Positions 24,320 to 37,393 are shown, counted from the first letter of the stretch. The stretch is 64,000 bases of DNA from Desertimonas flava (GCF_003426815.1 NZ_QKYK01000008.1:62001-126000), one strand, 5' to 3'. The notes: generated by a model not told the origin, from the sequence alone. Program-made: numbers and translations.

Positions 24320-25105
24320 CTAGGCGCTGACGAGCGACGCCGGCGCCGGCGCCGGGTCGCTCCCAGCCGCCTCGGCCTCGGCGACGTCGGTCGACGTGGC
24401 CGGCTGCGCCGTGGGCCGGGTCTCGGCGGCGGCGTCCGACGACTTGCCGGCGTACGTGTTCACGTACTCCTGGCCGGTGAGCTCGCGGATCTCGAACATC
24501 ACCTCGTCGATCATCGACCGCAGCGCACGGTGGCGCTCGGGGCTCTTGGCGTAGCGCTCGGGCTTGATGGGGCGACCCACGGTGATCGAACACGAGCGGA
24601 AGAGCTTGGGGGCCTTGGCGTCGGGCGGCTGGATGGCGTCGGTGCCGACGATGCCCACCGGGAAGATCGGCACGCCCTCCTCCACGGCGAGGCGGGCGGC
24701 GCCGGTGCGGCCCTTGTGCAGCACGCCGTCACGGCTGCGCGTGCCTTCGGGAAAGATGCCGAACAGCTCGCCGCGGCGCAACACCTGGGCGGCGGTGTCG
24801 AGAGCGGCGCGCGAGCGGGACCCACCGCTGCGGTCGATGGGGATCATGCCCATCGCTGGGAAGACGTACTTGGTCTTCCACGAGTCCATGTACTCGGCCT
24901 TGCCGACGAAGCTGATGTTGCGCGGGACGCTGAGCATCAAGAAGGCGGAGTCGAGGAACGAGATGTGGTTCGGACAGAGGATCGCCGGACCCTCGCCCGG
25001 CAGCCGATCGAAGCCCTCGGTCTGGATGTCCCAGAGGCGGCGGGCGACCGGCCCGAGGACGCGACGGGTCCGCTGCTGGGCCAGACCTGCGCCCTCCGCC
25101 TTCAT
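24320..25105 (-). CDS. 1-acyl-glycerol-3-phosphate acyltransferase (PlsC type)
   Basis: 261 residues. The acyltransferase motifs are all present: CPNHISFLDSAF (NHx4D), GMIPIDRSGGSRSRAALD, GIFPEGTRSRDG and VPIFPVGIVGTDAIQPPD. It acylates lysophosphatidate or a related lipid at the inner membrane face. The last ~50 residues are Ala/Thr-rich and probably disordered. It is encoded upstream of thrS and may start the thrS-HIT transcript; CTCACC/CTCACG elements at 11-bp spacing (25112, 25123) precede its start. Confidence 0.9.
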   Translation of the reverse strand: MKAEGAGLAQQRTRRVLGPVARRLWDIQTEGFDRLPGEGPAILCPNHISFLDSAFLMLSVPRNISFVGKAEYMDSWKTKYVFPAMGMIPIDRSGGSRSRAALDTAAQVLRRGELFGIFPEGTRSRDGVLHKGRTGAARLAVEEGVPIFPVGIVGTDAIQPPDAKAPKLFRSCSITVGRPIKPERYAKSPERHRALRSMIDEVMFEIRELTGQEYVNTYAGKSSDAAAETRPTAQPATSTDVAEAEAAGSDPAPAPASLVSA

Positions 25106-25240
25106 CGCGTTCTCACCACGCCCTCACGACGCCCTCTGCATGCGCGCCATGGTACGCCAGCGCCGAGTGCCGTTCGGACCGCCTCTGCGTCGGGCGGATG
25201 AAGCGTTTGTGAAATGTCGCTCGGCCCGCTGACGGCTGCG

Positions 25241-25273
25241 TCTGACGGGAGGTGCCTGGCACCTCCCGTCAGA
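25241..25273. repeat. RGTGCC-N-GGCACY palindrome, subfamily D
   Basis: Arms TCTGACGGGAGGTGCC and complement around a central T at 25257, 33 bp perfect. It lies 3' of katG and upstream of the co-directional plsC gene; the only copy with these outer arms in the window. Confidence 0.9.
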
Positions 25274-25289
25274 TGCGGGGTCTGATCGT

Positions 25290-27542
<2,253 letters not shown>

Positions 27543-27977
27543 TCACGGACGTGCGGCTTCCAGGGCCTGGGCGCAGTCGGGACAGCGCCCCCAGTAGATG
27601 ACCTCGGCCTCGTCGACGATGAAGCCCGAGGCGTCACCGGGGTCGAGGCATGGCGCGCTGCCGACGGCGCAGTCGACGTCGACGGTGCGGCCGCAGTCGC
27701 GGCAGATGAGGTGATGGTGGTTGTCGCCAACGCGGTCCTCGTAGCGTGCGGGCGATCCGGCGGGCTGGATGCGCCGGATCAGGCCGTTGTCGGCGAGGAC
27801 GTTGAGGGCGTCGTAGACCGCCTGGCGCGAGATCGCCCCGAGCTCACCCCGGGCGTCGTCGGCGATGTCCTCGGCGGTGCCGTGGGGGCGTCGCGAGACG
27901 GAGCGCAGGACAGCGAGTCGCTGCGCCGTCACGTGCACACCGTGGCGTCGGAGGAGGCCAACCGGGTCGACGGTCAC
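27543..27977 (-). CDS. furA: Fur-family peroxide/metal regulator (FurA)
   Basis: 144 residues from the GTG at 27977. Winged helix: [61 protein letters not shown]. The metal site [18 protein letters not shown] and a second pair WGRCPDC are complete. ATG at 27986 is in frame but lies inside the -10 box of a good promoter, so the GTG at the predicted transcription start is preferred, as for leaderless mycobacterial furA. It should repress itself and katG and respond to peroxide. Confidence 0.92.
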   Translation of the reverse strand: MTVDPVGLLRRHGVHVTAQRLAVLRSVSRRPHGTAEDIADDARGELGAISRQAVYDALNVLADNGLIRRIQPAGSPARYEDRVGDNHHHLICRDCGRTVDVDCAVGSAPCLDPGDASGFIVDEAEVIYWGRCPDCAQALEAARP

Positions 27978-27984
27978 GACTTCC

Positions 27985-28013
27985 ATACTCGGTCCAGTTC
28001 CGGACGGTGTCAA
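27985..28013 (-). promoter_or_regulatory. furA-katG promoter (leaderless)
   Basis: Leftward: TTGACA at 28013-28008, a 17-bp spacer, GAGTAT at 27990-27985. The start point predicted 7-8 nt further falls on the GTG at 27977. Confidence 0.6.
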
Positions 28014-28032
28014 CACCCTGTTCGAGGCTTCG

Positions 28033-28080
28033 CCGACGGATCGTCAGAGGACGATGCCGACGGATCGTCAGAGGACGATG
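28033..28080 (-). repeat. 24-bp perfect duplication at the mshC 3' end
   Basis: The unit at 28057-28080 contains the last mshC codons and stop; an identical copy follows at 28033-28056. It re-creates the C-terminal GIVL-stop downstream of the real stop. Confidence 0.9.
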
Positions 28081-29204
28081 CCGAGCAGGGCGGCGGCGGC
28101 GGCGACCCCGTCGCCGGCGTTGCCCGACGCCGCCGCCTCGTCGATGACGGCGAAGGCGCCCGGCGTGTCGAGGTCGTCGTCGAGACGGGCGCGCACGGCC
28201 TCGACGACGGCGTCGCCCGAGCCGCCGGCCTTGGCCGCCGCCCGCCACCGTTCGAGCTGGGAGAGCGACCGGTCCATCAGGTCGTCGTCCCACTCCCACT
28301 CGGTGCGGTAGTGGTGCCCGATGATGCCGAGGCGGATCGCCGCCGGATCCCACTCCTTGCGGAGGGCGTCGATGAACACGAGGTTGCCGAGGCTCTTCGA
28401 CATCTTTTCGCCGTCCTTGGAGATGAGCGCGGTGTGCATCCAGTGCTGCACGAACGGCTCGCCGGTGGCGGCCTCGGACTGCGCCCGCTCGGACTCGTGG
28501 TGGGGGAAGATCAAGTCGGCCCCACCGCCGTGGAGGTGGATGGTGGAGCCCAGCTCGCGCAGGGCGAGGGCGCTGCACTCGATGTGCCAGCCCGGCCGGC
28601 CCGGCCCCCACAGCGTGTCCCACGACGGCTCGTCGGGGGCCGACGGCTGCCAGAGGACGAAGTCGAGCGGGTCGCGCTTGTTCGGGTTGTCGACGTCGCC
28701 GCCGCGCTCGCGGGCGAACGCCAGCATCTCGTCGCGGCTGTAGTGGCTGACGCTGCCGAACGACTGGAACTTCGAGACGTCGAAGTACACCGAGCCGCCG
28801 GCCTGGTAGGCGTAGCCGCGATCCATCACCATGCCGATGAAGCCGCGGATGTCGGGGATGGCCGACGATGCCCGGGGGCGGGCGGCGATCGGGAGGGCGT
28901 TGAGCGCCTCCATGTCGGCATCGAAACGGGCCTCCTCGGTGGCGGCCAGATCGAGGTAGTGGATGCCGAGCTCACGGGCCTTGGCGAACAGCGGGTCGTC
29001 GATGTCGGTGACGTTGCGCACGCACGTGACGCGGTGGCCGAGGTCGATGAGCCGCCGCTGCAGGACGTCGTAGGCGAGGAACGTCGCGGCGTGGCCGAGG
29101 TGCGTGGCGTCGTACGGCGTGATGCCGCACGTGTACATCAGGACGTGTTCGGGCGGGTCGAACGGGACGACTGCCAGGCGGGCGGTGTCGTAGAGGTGGA
29201 TCAT
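28068..29204 (-). CDS. mshC: Cysteine:glucosaminyl-inositol ligase (mycothiol synthesis)
   Basis: 378 residues of the class I CysRS-like family. YTCGITPYDATHLGHAATFLAYDVLQR contains the Zn-binding Cys and the HIGH-like motif, and is the MshC rather than CysS variant; KMSKSLGN is present. Other zinc ligands are in GWHIECSA and FPHHESERAQSE. It joins cysteine to GlcN-inositol with ATP. It lacks the long CysS anticodon domain, as MshC does. It is encoded directly downstream of an F420 reductase gene (11 bp). Confidence 0.9.
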   Translation of the reverse strand: MIHLYDTARLAVVPFDPPEHVLMYTCGITPYDATHLGHAATFLAYDVLQRRLIDLGHRVTCVRNVTDIDDPLFAKARELGIHYLDLAATEEARFDADMEALNALPIAARPRASSAIPDIRGFIGMVMDRGYAYQAGGSVYFDVSKFQSFGSVSHYSRDEMLAFARERGGDVDNPNKRDPLDFVLWQPSAPDEPSWDTLWGPGRPGWHIECSALALRELGSTIHLHGGGADLIFPHHESERAQSEAATGEPFVQHWMHTALISKDGEKMSKSLGNLVFIDALRKEWDPAAIRLGIIGHHYRTEWEWDDDLMDRSLSQLERWRAAAKAGGSGDAVVEAVRARLDDDLDTPGAFAVIDEAAASGNAGDGVAAAAALLGIVL

Positions 29205-29215
29205 CGGGGGCGATG

Positions 29216-29986
29216 TCAGGCCGAGGCCGGTGACGGGTCCGACGTCGCAACGGCCTTGTCGTCGGCGACCTTGTCGGCGGCGTCCGCCGGCTGCGGCGCG
29301 GTCTCAGGCGGCGGCGTCTTGGCCCGCGGGTCACGCTTGATGCCGGTGAGCTTGGGTGCCACGCGGGCCTTGTACCGCACGTTCAGTTGCAACAGCACGG
29401 CGGTGAACGCCTCGATGGCCGTGGCGTTCGACAGCTCGCCGGCGTCGAGCGGGCGGCAGCCCGGGATGTCCGAGACGATGGCCGAGATCCGCTCGACGGC
29501 GTCCGCGTCGTCGCCGCAGATCAGCACGTCGGAGTCGATCGGCTCGCCGAGGTTGCCGAGCTCCTTGGCCGGCAGATGGTGGAACGCGGCGACCACCCGG
29601 CAGCCGGGCACCGCCGCCTGCACGTGGGCCGCGACCGACCCGCGCGGCGGGACGAGCGGCTGGAACTCGTGGCCCACCCGGACGAGGGCGTTGGCCATCG
29701 ACACGACGATCTTGCCCCGCAGCGCCGATTCGTGCTCCTGGGCGGTGGTGGCCGCCGAGTCCCAGGGTGTGGCGATGACGACGATGTCGCAGTCGGCGGC
29801 CGCCACGTTGTCGCCGAAGTGCAGCTTGTCGCTGAGCGTCGGGAAGCGCTCGACCAGCGAGTCGACGGCCTCCATGGCGCGGTACTTCGATCGAGAGCCG
29901 ATGACCGCGTCGTAGCCGATGCTCGCCAGACGAGCGGCGAGCCCGCTGCCGGCCGGACCGGTGCCACCAAGAATGCCGATGCGCAT
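29216..29986 (-). CDS. F420H2:NADP oxidoreductase-like protein
   Basis: 256 residues. N-terminal RIGILGGTGPAGSGLAARLASIGYDAVIGSRSKYRAMEAV binds NADP, with the SRSK phosphate site. VVIATPWDSAATTAQEHESALRGKIVVSMANALVR and AFHHLPAKELGNLGEPIDSDVLICGDD are typical of the NpdG/Fno family, which moves hydride between NADPH and coenzyme F420. The C-terminal 40 residues are low-complexity. Presence of this gene implies the organism makes F420. Confidence 0.88.
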   Translation of the reverse strand: MRIGILGGTGPAGSGLAARLASIGYDAVIGSRSKYRAMEAVDSLVERFPTLSDKLHFGDNVAAADCDIVVIATPWDSAATTAQEHESALRGKIVVSMANALVRVGHEFQPLVPPRGSVAAHVQAAVPGCRVVAAFHHLPAKELGNLGEPIDSDVLICGDDADAVERISAIVSDIPGCRPLDAGELSNATAIEAFTAVLLQLNVRYKARVAPKLTGIKRDPRAKTPPPETAPQPADAADKVADDKAVATSDPSPASA

Positions 29987-30050
29987 GGGCTGAGCTTTGC
30001 AGACGCAAGGACCCGAATCCCGATCGTCTTGGTCAGGTGCCGTCCAGGTA

Positions 30051-30081
30051 CTCCGAGATAGTGCCAGGCACTATCTCGGAG
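30051..30081. repeat. RGTGCC-N-GGCACY palindrome, subfamily A copy 1
   Basis: Arms CTCCGAGATAGTGCC and complement around a central A at 30066. It lies between the 5' ends of divergent genes (F420 reductase and enoyl reductase), a position where a terminator would make no sense. Confidence 0.9.
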
Positions 30082-30110
30082 CGGTGGGCCGGCGACTAGC
30101 GTCGGCGCCC

Positions 30111-30965
30111 ATGACCGGGCTGCTGGCTGGCAAGAAGATCGTGATCACCGGGGTGCTCACCGACGCCTCGATCGCCTTCTCGACGGCGCGCATCGCCATC
30201 GAGGAGGGCGCCGACGTCGTGCTCACCGGGGCCGGGCGGGCCCTCAGCCTCACCCAGCGCACGGCCCGCAAGCTGCCGGGCGGCGCCGACATCCCGGTGC
30301 TCGAGCTCGACGTCACCGTGCCCGAGCACCTCACCGCGGTCCGCGAGGATCTGGCGTCGCGCTGGGGCCGCGTCGACGGCGTGCTGCACTCGATCGGCTT
30401 CGCGCCGCAGTCGCTGCTCGGTGACGACTTCATGGGCGCGACGTGGGAGGACGTGTCGGTCGCCCTGCACATCTCCACCTACTCGCTCAAGGCGCTGGCC
30501 GATGCCTTCGTGCCGCTGATGACCGAGGGTGGTTCGTTCGTCGGCCTCGACTTCGACAACTCGGTCACGTTCCCCGCCTACAACTGGATGGGCGTGGCCA
30601 AGTCGGCGCTGCAGAGCCTCAGCCGCTACCTCGCTCGCGAGCTCGGTCCCAAGGGCATCCGCTGCAACCTCGTCGCCGCCGGGCCGATCCGCACGATGGC
30701 GGCCAAGAGCATCCCTGGATTCTCGCTGTTCGAGGACATCTGGGACGGCCGGGCGCCGCTCGGCTGGGACATCAACGACCCGACGCCGGTCGGCAAGGCC
30801 TGCGTGGCACTGCTGTCGGACTGGTTCCCGGCCACGACCGGCGAGATCGTCCACGTCGACGGCGGCTTCCACTCGACGGGCGCCGCCGGGACACCTGCCG
30901 CCGTCGCCGATCTGGCCGCCCACGCGGCCGATTCCGCCGCCGCGGGCGACTCCGCGGCATCCTGA
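30111..30965 (+). CDS. fabI: Enoyl-[acyl-carrier-protein] reductase (InhA/FabI type)
   Basis: 284 residues. N-terminal GKKIVITGVLTDASIAFSTARIAIEEGADVVLTG is the FabI/InhA NADH motif; the active site is YNWMGVAKSALQSLSRYLARELG (Tyr-x6-Lys). GPIRTMAAKSIPGFSLFEDIWDGRAPLGW matches the InhA substrate loop. It reduces the trans-2-enoyl thioester at the end of each fatty acid elongation cycle. An Ala-rich tail of about 20 residues is added. The start is 30 bp after a palindromic repeat. Confidence 0.92.
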   Translation: MTGLLAGKKIVITGVLTDASIAFSTARIAIEEGADVVLTGAGRALSLTQRTARKLPGGADIPVLELDVTVPEHLTAVREDLASRWGRVDGVLHSIGFAPQSLLGDDFMGATWEDVSVALHISTYSLKALADAFVPLMTEGGSFVGLDFDNSVTFPAYNWMGVAKSALQSLSRYLARELGPKGIRCNLVAAGPIRTMAAKSIPGFSLFEDIWDGRAPLGWDINDPTPVGKACVALLSDWFPATTGEIVHVDGGFHSTGAAGTPAAVADLAAHAADSAAAGDSAAS

Positions 30966-30992
30966 ACACGTGAACCGACGAGACGTGCGGCG

Positions 30993-33017
<2,025 letters not shown>

Positions 33018-33079
33018 TCCCGACCCCCCGCTCGTCATACCGTCGAAACCCGGCTAGCGTCGGTCGTGGAGGGCGCGCC

Positions 33080-33733
33080 ATGACCACCGACACCTCGACA
33101 CGTACCGACGGCGAGCGAGTTCCCCGGCGCCAGGCCGACAAGTTCGCCGAACGCCGGCGCCAGCTGGCCGAGTCGGCGCTCGCCACGCTGTCCGAGCTGG
33201 GCTATGCCCGCACGAGCCTGCGCGACATCGCCTATCACTCGGGCTTCACCCACGGCGTCCTGCACTACTACTTCCGGGACAAGGCCGACCTGATCGCCCA
33301 GGGCGTGCGCCAGTACAACGAGCGGTGCGTCACCCGTTACGACGACATCCTGGCCACCGCCACCACCGCCGACGAGCTGCGCGAGGGCTTCGCCCTGCGC
33401 ATGGCCGACACGCTCCTCAACGAGACCGAACAGCACCGCTTGTGGATCGATCTGCGCACGCAGAGCCTGTTCGACCCGTCGTTCCGCGACGCGATCGTCG
33501 AGATCGACGCCGCCCTCGAGCAGATGATCTGGAAGATCCTCACGCGCTACGCCGAGCTCGACGGCATGACCCTGGCCGTGTCGCCGCCGTTCGCCTACGC
33601 CCTGTTCGACGGCATCTTCCAGATGGCCCTCGTCAGCCACATCGGCGGCGACGAGAACGCCACCGACACGATGACCGGCCAGATCAACACGGCCCTCGCC
33701 CTCCTCAAAGCCGGCGCCGGCGTCACCGTCTGA
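33080..33733 (+). CDS. TetR-family regulator
   Basis: 217 residues. The HTH is ALATLSELGYARTSLRDIAYHSGFTHGVLHYYFRDKADLIAQGV. The C-terminal helical ligand domain has no recognisable specificity. ATG at 33080 is chosen because GGAGGG (33067-33072) precedes it. The neighbour to the left is the DUF255 gene; the aromatic operon ends head-on to the right, so it might regulate either, or a distant target. Confidence 0.88.
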   Translation: MTTDTSTRTDGERVPRRQADKFAERRRQLAESALATLSELGYARTSLRDIAYHSGFTHGVLHYYFRDKADLIAQGVRQYNERCVTRYDDILATATTADELREGFALRMADTLLNETEQHRLWIDLRTQSLFDPSFRDAIVEIDAALEQMIWKILTRYAELDGMTLAVSPPFAYALFDGIFQMALVSHIGGDENATDTMTGQINTALALLKAGAGVTV

Positions 33734-33754
33734 CCCCTGACGCGATCCGACCGG

Positions 33755-34654
33755 TCAGAGGAGGCCGGCGCGGTCGAGGACGGCGTCGAGGCGGCGAGCG
33801 ACGTCGTCGGTCGCCGGCATCATCGGGAGGCGGTGCTCGTTGTTGGGCAGCACGCCGAGGCGGCACATCATGTACTTCACCGGGATCGGGTTGGTGTCGT
33901 AGAACACCGCCCGGTTCAGCTCGAACAGCTCCTGGTGCAGCTTACGGGCCTCGGCGAACGTGCCGGACACGACGCTCTCGTAGAGGGCGACGATCTTGTG
34001 CGGCACGATGTTGGCGACGGCGTTGACCATGCCGCTGGCACCGAGGGCGAGCATCGGGTAGCTGAGCTCCTCGAGGCCAACGTGCACCCGGAACTCCGGG
34101 CCGAACCGCACGAGCGCTTCGGTGACCAGGCCGAGGTCGGCGACGGCGTGCTTCATGCCGACGAGGTTCGGGGCGGCGTCGACGATGGCGGCGAGCGTGT
34201 CGATGTCGACACCGACGGCGGCGCGGCCGGGGATGTGGTACACGAGCACCGGGATGTCGACGCGTCCGGCGACGTCGGTGAAGTAGGCGACGAGGCCGCG
34301 CGCCGGCGGGCGGATGTAGTAGGGCGTCACGACGAGCACGGCGTCGGCACCGGCGGCCGCGGCGTGCGTGGTGAGCTCGACGGTCTCGGCGTGCGACTGG
34401 TTGCCGGTGGCGACCACCACCTGGCAGCGACCGGCGGCCGCGGCGATGGCGGTCTCGGCGAGGGCCTTGCGTTCGTCGAGGGTGAGGACGCTCGGTTCGC
34501 CGGTGGTACCGCACACGACGACGCCGTGGCTGCCGGCGTCGACGTGCCACTCGACGAGGCGGCCGTACGTGTCGAGGTCGACGGCGCCGTCGCGGAAGGG
34601 CGTGACGAGTGGAGGCAGCGAACCGCGCAGCGCGGCAGGAGCGAGCGGGATCAT
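33755..34654 (-). CDS. DapA/N-acetylneuraminate-lyase family aldolase
   Basis: 299 residues, class I pyruvate aldolase family. The pyruvate-carboxylate loop is GTTGEPSVL (Thr50-Thr51); the Schiff-base Lys168 is in LVGMKHAVADLG and the proton-relay Tyr139 is in LVYHIPGR. It is the last gene of a six-gene catabolic operon with ring dioxygenases, not near lysine genes. A pyruvate-releasing or pyruvate-adding step in aromatic breakdown is therefore more likely than dihydrodipicolinate synthesis (inference). The start overlaps the bicupin stop (ATGA). Confidence 0.85.
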   Translation of the reverse strand: MIPLAPAALRGSLPPLVTPFRDGAVDLDTYGRLVEWHVDAGSHGVVVCGTTGEPSVLTLDERKALAETAIAAAAGRCQVVVATGNQSHAETVELTTHAAAAGADAVLVVTPYYIRPPARGLVAYFTDVAGRVDIPVLVYHIPGRAAVGVDIDTLAAIVDAAPNLVGMKHAVADLGLVTEALVRFGPEFRVHVGLEELSYPMLALGASGMVNAVANIVPHKIVALYESVVSGTFAEARKLHQELFELNRAVFYDTNPIPVKYMMCRLGVLPNNEHRLPMMPATDDVARRLDAVLDRAGLL

Positions 34655-35811
34655 CCGCCGGCCGTTCCGACGGTCGCCGGCCGAAGCGCGCGATTGGTGG
34701 CGAAGCCGTCCTCGCTGCCCAGCACGCGTGGCGGGTGCTTGAGGTTCTCCTGCCAGAGCAGCGACTCCATGGCGATGTTGAGCGGCTGGTCCTGGATGGT
34801 CAGCTCGTAGACACGGTCGCCGTCGTCGGAGGCGTGGTGGTGGATCATCCAGCCCGGTGCGGTGAGCATCAGGTCACCGGCGCCCCACTCGTAGCGCTTG
34901 CCGCCGACGCGGCTCCAGCCGCTGCCGTGGAAGAAGTAGTTGATCGCCGCCGACACGTGCCGGTGGGGCCGGTCGACGATGCTCGGCGGGCGGATGGTGA
35001 TGGTGGCGAAGAACGACGGCGTGGTGCCGTTGGTGCGTCCGGTCAGCGGGTTGTACAGGAGGTACAGGCGGCGTCCGATGTAGGTGTCGCCGAGCGCCTC
35101 GAGCTGGTCGAGGTGGGACTTCACGCCCTCCCAGGGCCACACCAGCGCAGGTGACGGCAGCGACGGCGGGTTGATCAGTGTCTCGTAGGGCATCAGCATC
35201 GCCCGGTCGGCGAGCTCGAACGTGCCGAACGGGCTAGTGCGCCGAGCATCGCCAGCCTCGTCGGCCGCGTCGGCCGCGTCGTCCTCCGACGCGCCGTCCG
35301 GAAATGCGTCGGGCCGCGCCTCGGGCATCTCGGCGAGGTCCTCGACGAGATGCACGTTCATCTTCTCGAGCAGCGGGGCGTTGGAATAGGTGAAGCGCAC
35401 GAACGGCTCGTCGCCGGTGTTGGTCACCGTGTAGGGCCGCCACGACGGGTGGTTCCACGCGTCGTAGCGGCCGACGTCGTGGACGGTGTCGCCGATGCGC
35501 ACACGGCCGGTGCCGGCGATGGCGAACCCCACCTGCGTCGACGTGTGGCGCCTCGGCGTGGTGGACTCGCCGGGGAGCAACACGTCGAGCGAGACGCGGA
35601 TGCCGGGGGCCAGTGAGGGCGACGACTCGGGTGCCCGGGGATGGGTGAACAGTGACGAGCGGCGCCCGTCGGCGGGGCGCTCGATGTCGCAGAGCCGGGC
35701 GATCTCGGCGGCGATCTCGTCGCCGCGGAAGATGACCGGCTGCCAGTAGTCGGGCTCGCCCGGTGCGGGCGCGCCGCTGACGTCGGTGAAGAACGGGCGG
35801 GGGTCGCTCAT
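34651..35811 (-). CDS. Bicupin dioxygenase-like protein (gentisate dioxygenase type)
   Basis: 386 residues with two cupin domains. The N-terminal cupin has TTPRRHTSTQVGFAIAGTGRVRIGDTVHDVGRYDAWNHP; the C-terminal one has DRPHRHVSAAINYFFHGSGWSRVGGKRYEWGAGDLMLTAPGWMIHHHAS. In gentisate and salicylate 1,2-dioxygenases one cupin binds Fe(II) by a three-His motif and cleaves the ring; here the C-terminal domain has the better His set. An acidic linker of about 30 residues separates the domains. It overlaps both neighbours by ATGA. Confidence 0.82.
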   Translation of the reverse strand: MSDPRPFFTDVSGAPAPGEPDYWQPVIFRGDEIAAEIARLCDIERPADGRRSSLFTHPRAPESSPSLAPGIRVSLDVLLPGESTTPRRHTSTQVGFAIAGTGRVRIGDTVHDVGRYDAWNHPSWRPYTVTNTGDEPFVRFTYSNAPLLEKMNVHLVEDLAEMPEARPDAFPDGASEDDAADAADEAGDARRTSPFGTFELADRAMLMPYETLINPPSLPSPALVWPWEGVKSHLDQLEALGDTYIGRRLYLLYNPLTGRTNGTTPSFFATITIRPPSIVDRPHRHVSAAINYFFHGSGWSRVGGKRYEWGAGDLMLTAPGWMIHHHASDDGDRVYELTIQDQPLNIAMESLLWQENLKHPPRVLGSEDGFATNRALRPATVGTAGG

Positions 35812-36797
35812 GCCGCGCCTCCGACGAGCTGCTGGAACAGTCGTGGCGCGGCCTTGACCGGCGACGGGAACGGTCGCCCGCCACCGGCGGCTCGCACCCG
35901 CTCCAGCACCAGCGCGCCGACAGCCACGTCAGCCAGGCCCGAGCCCATCGCCTTGAACACCGACACGCCGGCCGGCCGGGCGGCGCCGCTCGCGACGACG
36001 GCCGACAGCGGCACGACGTCGTCGGCGAAATCGAGCTCGGCCGACAGCGTGGTGGCGGCCGCCGGGCTGTCGGACACGACGAGCGACGCCACCTTCACCA
36101 CCGACGGGGCGAGCTCACGCCGTTCCGGGGTGATCGCGCCGATGGCGTTGACGTGGGCGTCGGCGATGAGCACCGAGTTGTCGAGTACCGCGTCGGTGGC
36201 CCGCGTGGCGGTCGTGACGACGCCGGCGCCGTCGGCGGCCTCGGCGACCGAGCGGCAGTCCACGACGTGCACGCCGGGCAGGCGTTCGGCGACGGTGTGG
36301 CAGAAGCGCTGGCGGTTCTCGGCCGTGGGGCTGAACGCGCGCACCTCGCGGAGCGGCCGCACCGCGGCGACGGCGGCCACCTGGGCCAGGGCCTGCTTGC
36401 CGGTCCCGACGATGGCCAGCACGTCGGCCGACGGCGGGGCCATGGCGTCGGTGGCGACGGCGGACACCGACGCCGTGCGCAACTGGCCGAGGGCGAAGGC
36501 CTCGACGACGGCGAGCAGCGTGCCGGCCGCGGAATCCCAGAGCACGAGCAGCGGGGACGCCCCGCCCGGGGTGTGGGCCCACGTCTTGGTGCCGGTGATG
36601 CCACCGGTCACGCCGCCGAGCGCGTGCAGGGTGGCCTCTCCCCCGCCGGCCGCACCGTCGACGCCGTACGTGACGGCCGTCTTCTCCAGCGTCACGGCTT
36701 CGGGTGCGGCGAACGCCGCGTGCACGGCGGCGCGGGTGTCGGTGAGATCGACCGCGGCAGCGACGTCGGCCTCGGTGATCCAGAGAGGATCGCTCAT
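35808..36797 (-). CDS. Ornithine cyclodeaminase/mu-crystallin family dehydrogenase
   Basis: 329 residues. The Rossmann motif is VLAIVGTGKQALAQVAAVAAVRPLREV; TYGVDGAAGGGEATLHALGG and HVNAIGAITPERRELAP are typical family segments. It is only distantly similar to the OCD protein at 4452. In this operon it may reduce an imine or oxidise an amino or hydroxy acid released from the aromatic substrate. ATGA overlaps at both ends indicate fixed stoichiometry with the neighbours. Confidence 0.83.
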   Translation of the reverse strand: MSDPLWITEADVAAAVDLTDTRAAVHAAFAAPEAVTLEKTAVTYGVDGAAGGGEATLHALGGVTGGITGTKTWAHTPGGASPLLVLWDSAAGTLLAVVEAFALGQLRTASVSAVATDAMAPPSADVLAIVGTGKQALAQVAAVAAVRPLREVRAFSPTAENRQRFCHTVAERLPGVHVVDCRSVAEAADGAGVVTTATRATDAVLDNSVLIADAHVNAIGAITPERRELAPSVVKVASLVVSDSPAAATTLSAELDFADDVVPLSAVVASGAARPAGVSVFKAMGSGLADVAVGALVLERVRAAGGGRPFPSPVKAAPRLFQQLVGGAA

Positions 36798-37393
36798 CGT
36801 TGGGAGACTCCTTCGTCAGCGAAGATCGACGGGACGGGTGGCTGCAGGCGGCAGGCGGCCGAGACGACGGCGTGGGCGACGAAGCGGCCGGTGAGCAGGG
36901 CGACGCCGGATGCGGTGGCGTCGTCGGACGCGGCAACGAGCGCGTCGAGGGCTTCGGCCGCGAGGTCCTGCGGTCCCGAGATAGTGCCAGGCACTATCTC
37001 GGGAGCACCCCGTAGCGCGTCGCAGGCGGCGAGCACGAAGCGCTGTGTGGCGACGACCACCGGCGGGGCGTCGAGCGTCTCGGGGTCGAGGCGTTCGATC
37101 GCCGCCACCCACTCGGCGCCGAGGCCGAGGGCGACGGCGAGCCGTTCGTGCTGGTGCCGCTCGTAGGTGTTGTCGAGACGCGTGGCGGCGGTGAGGGCCA
37201 CCGTCTCGGCCAGCTCGGGGCCGAGCGACCGCTTCAGCGACTCCGTGAAGGCATCGAAGTGGACGAGCGCCTCGGGCTGGTGCGCCATGTGGGTGAAGAA
37301 GCCGCCCAGATACCCGAGGCGCTCGTACCGGGCCCGCAGCGCGTCCTGGAGGGGCTCGGCCAGGTCGTCGAAGGCGATCGGTGTGATGGTCAC
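36794..37393 (-). CDS. Carboxymuconolactone-decarboxylase-like protein carrying a palindromic insert
   Basis: 199 residues from a GTG at 37393. It resembles the AhpD/CMD-like helical family: YERLGYLGGFFTHMAHQPEALVHFDAFTESLKRSLGPELAETVALTAATRLDNTYERHQHERLAVALG. No CxxC pair is present, so peroxidase activity is unlikely. The segment APEIVPGTISGPQ near residue 135 is encoded by a 31-bp subfamily A palindrome inside the gene. The frame stays open and the downstream helices continue normally, so the protein is probably still made. It overlaps the OCD gene and the beta-subunit gene. Confidence 0.78.
   Translation of the reverse strand: MTITPIAFDDLAEPLQDALRARYERLGYLGGFFTHMAHQPEALVHFDAFTESLKRSLGPELAETVALTAATRLDNTYERHQHERLAVALGLGAEWVAAIERLDPETLDAPPVVVATQRFVLAACDALRGAPEIVPGTISGPQDLAAEALDALVAASDDATASGVALLTGRFVAHAVVSAACRLQPPVPSIFADEGVSQR
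36974..37004. repeat. RGTGCC-N-GGCACY palindrome, subfamily A copy 2, inside a gene
   Basis: Arms TCCCGAGATAGTGCC and complement around the central base at 36989. It lies wholly within the CMD-like coding sequence and adds EIVPGTIS in frame. Confidence 0.92.
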
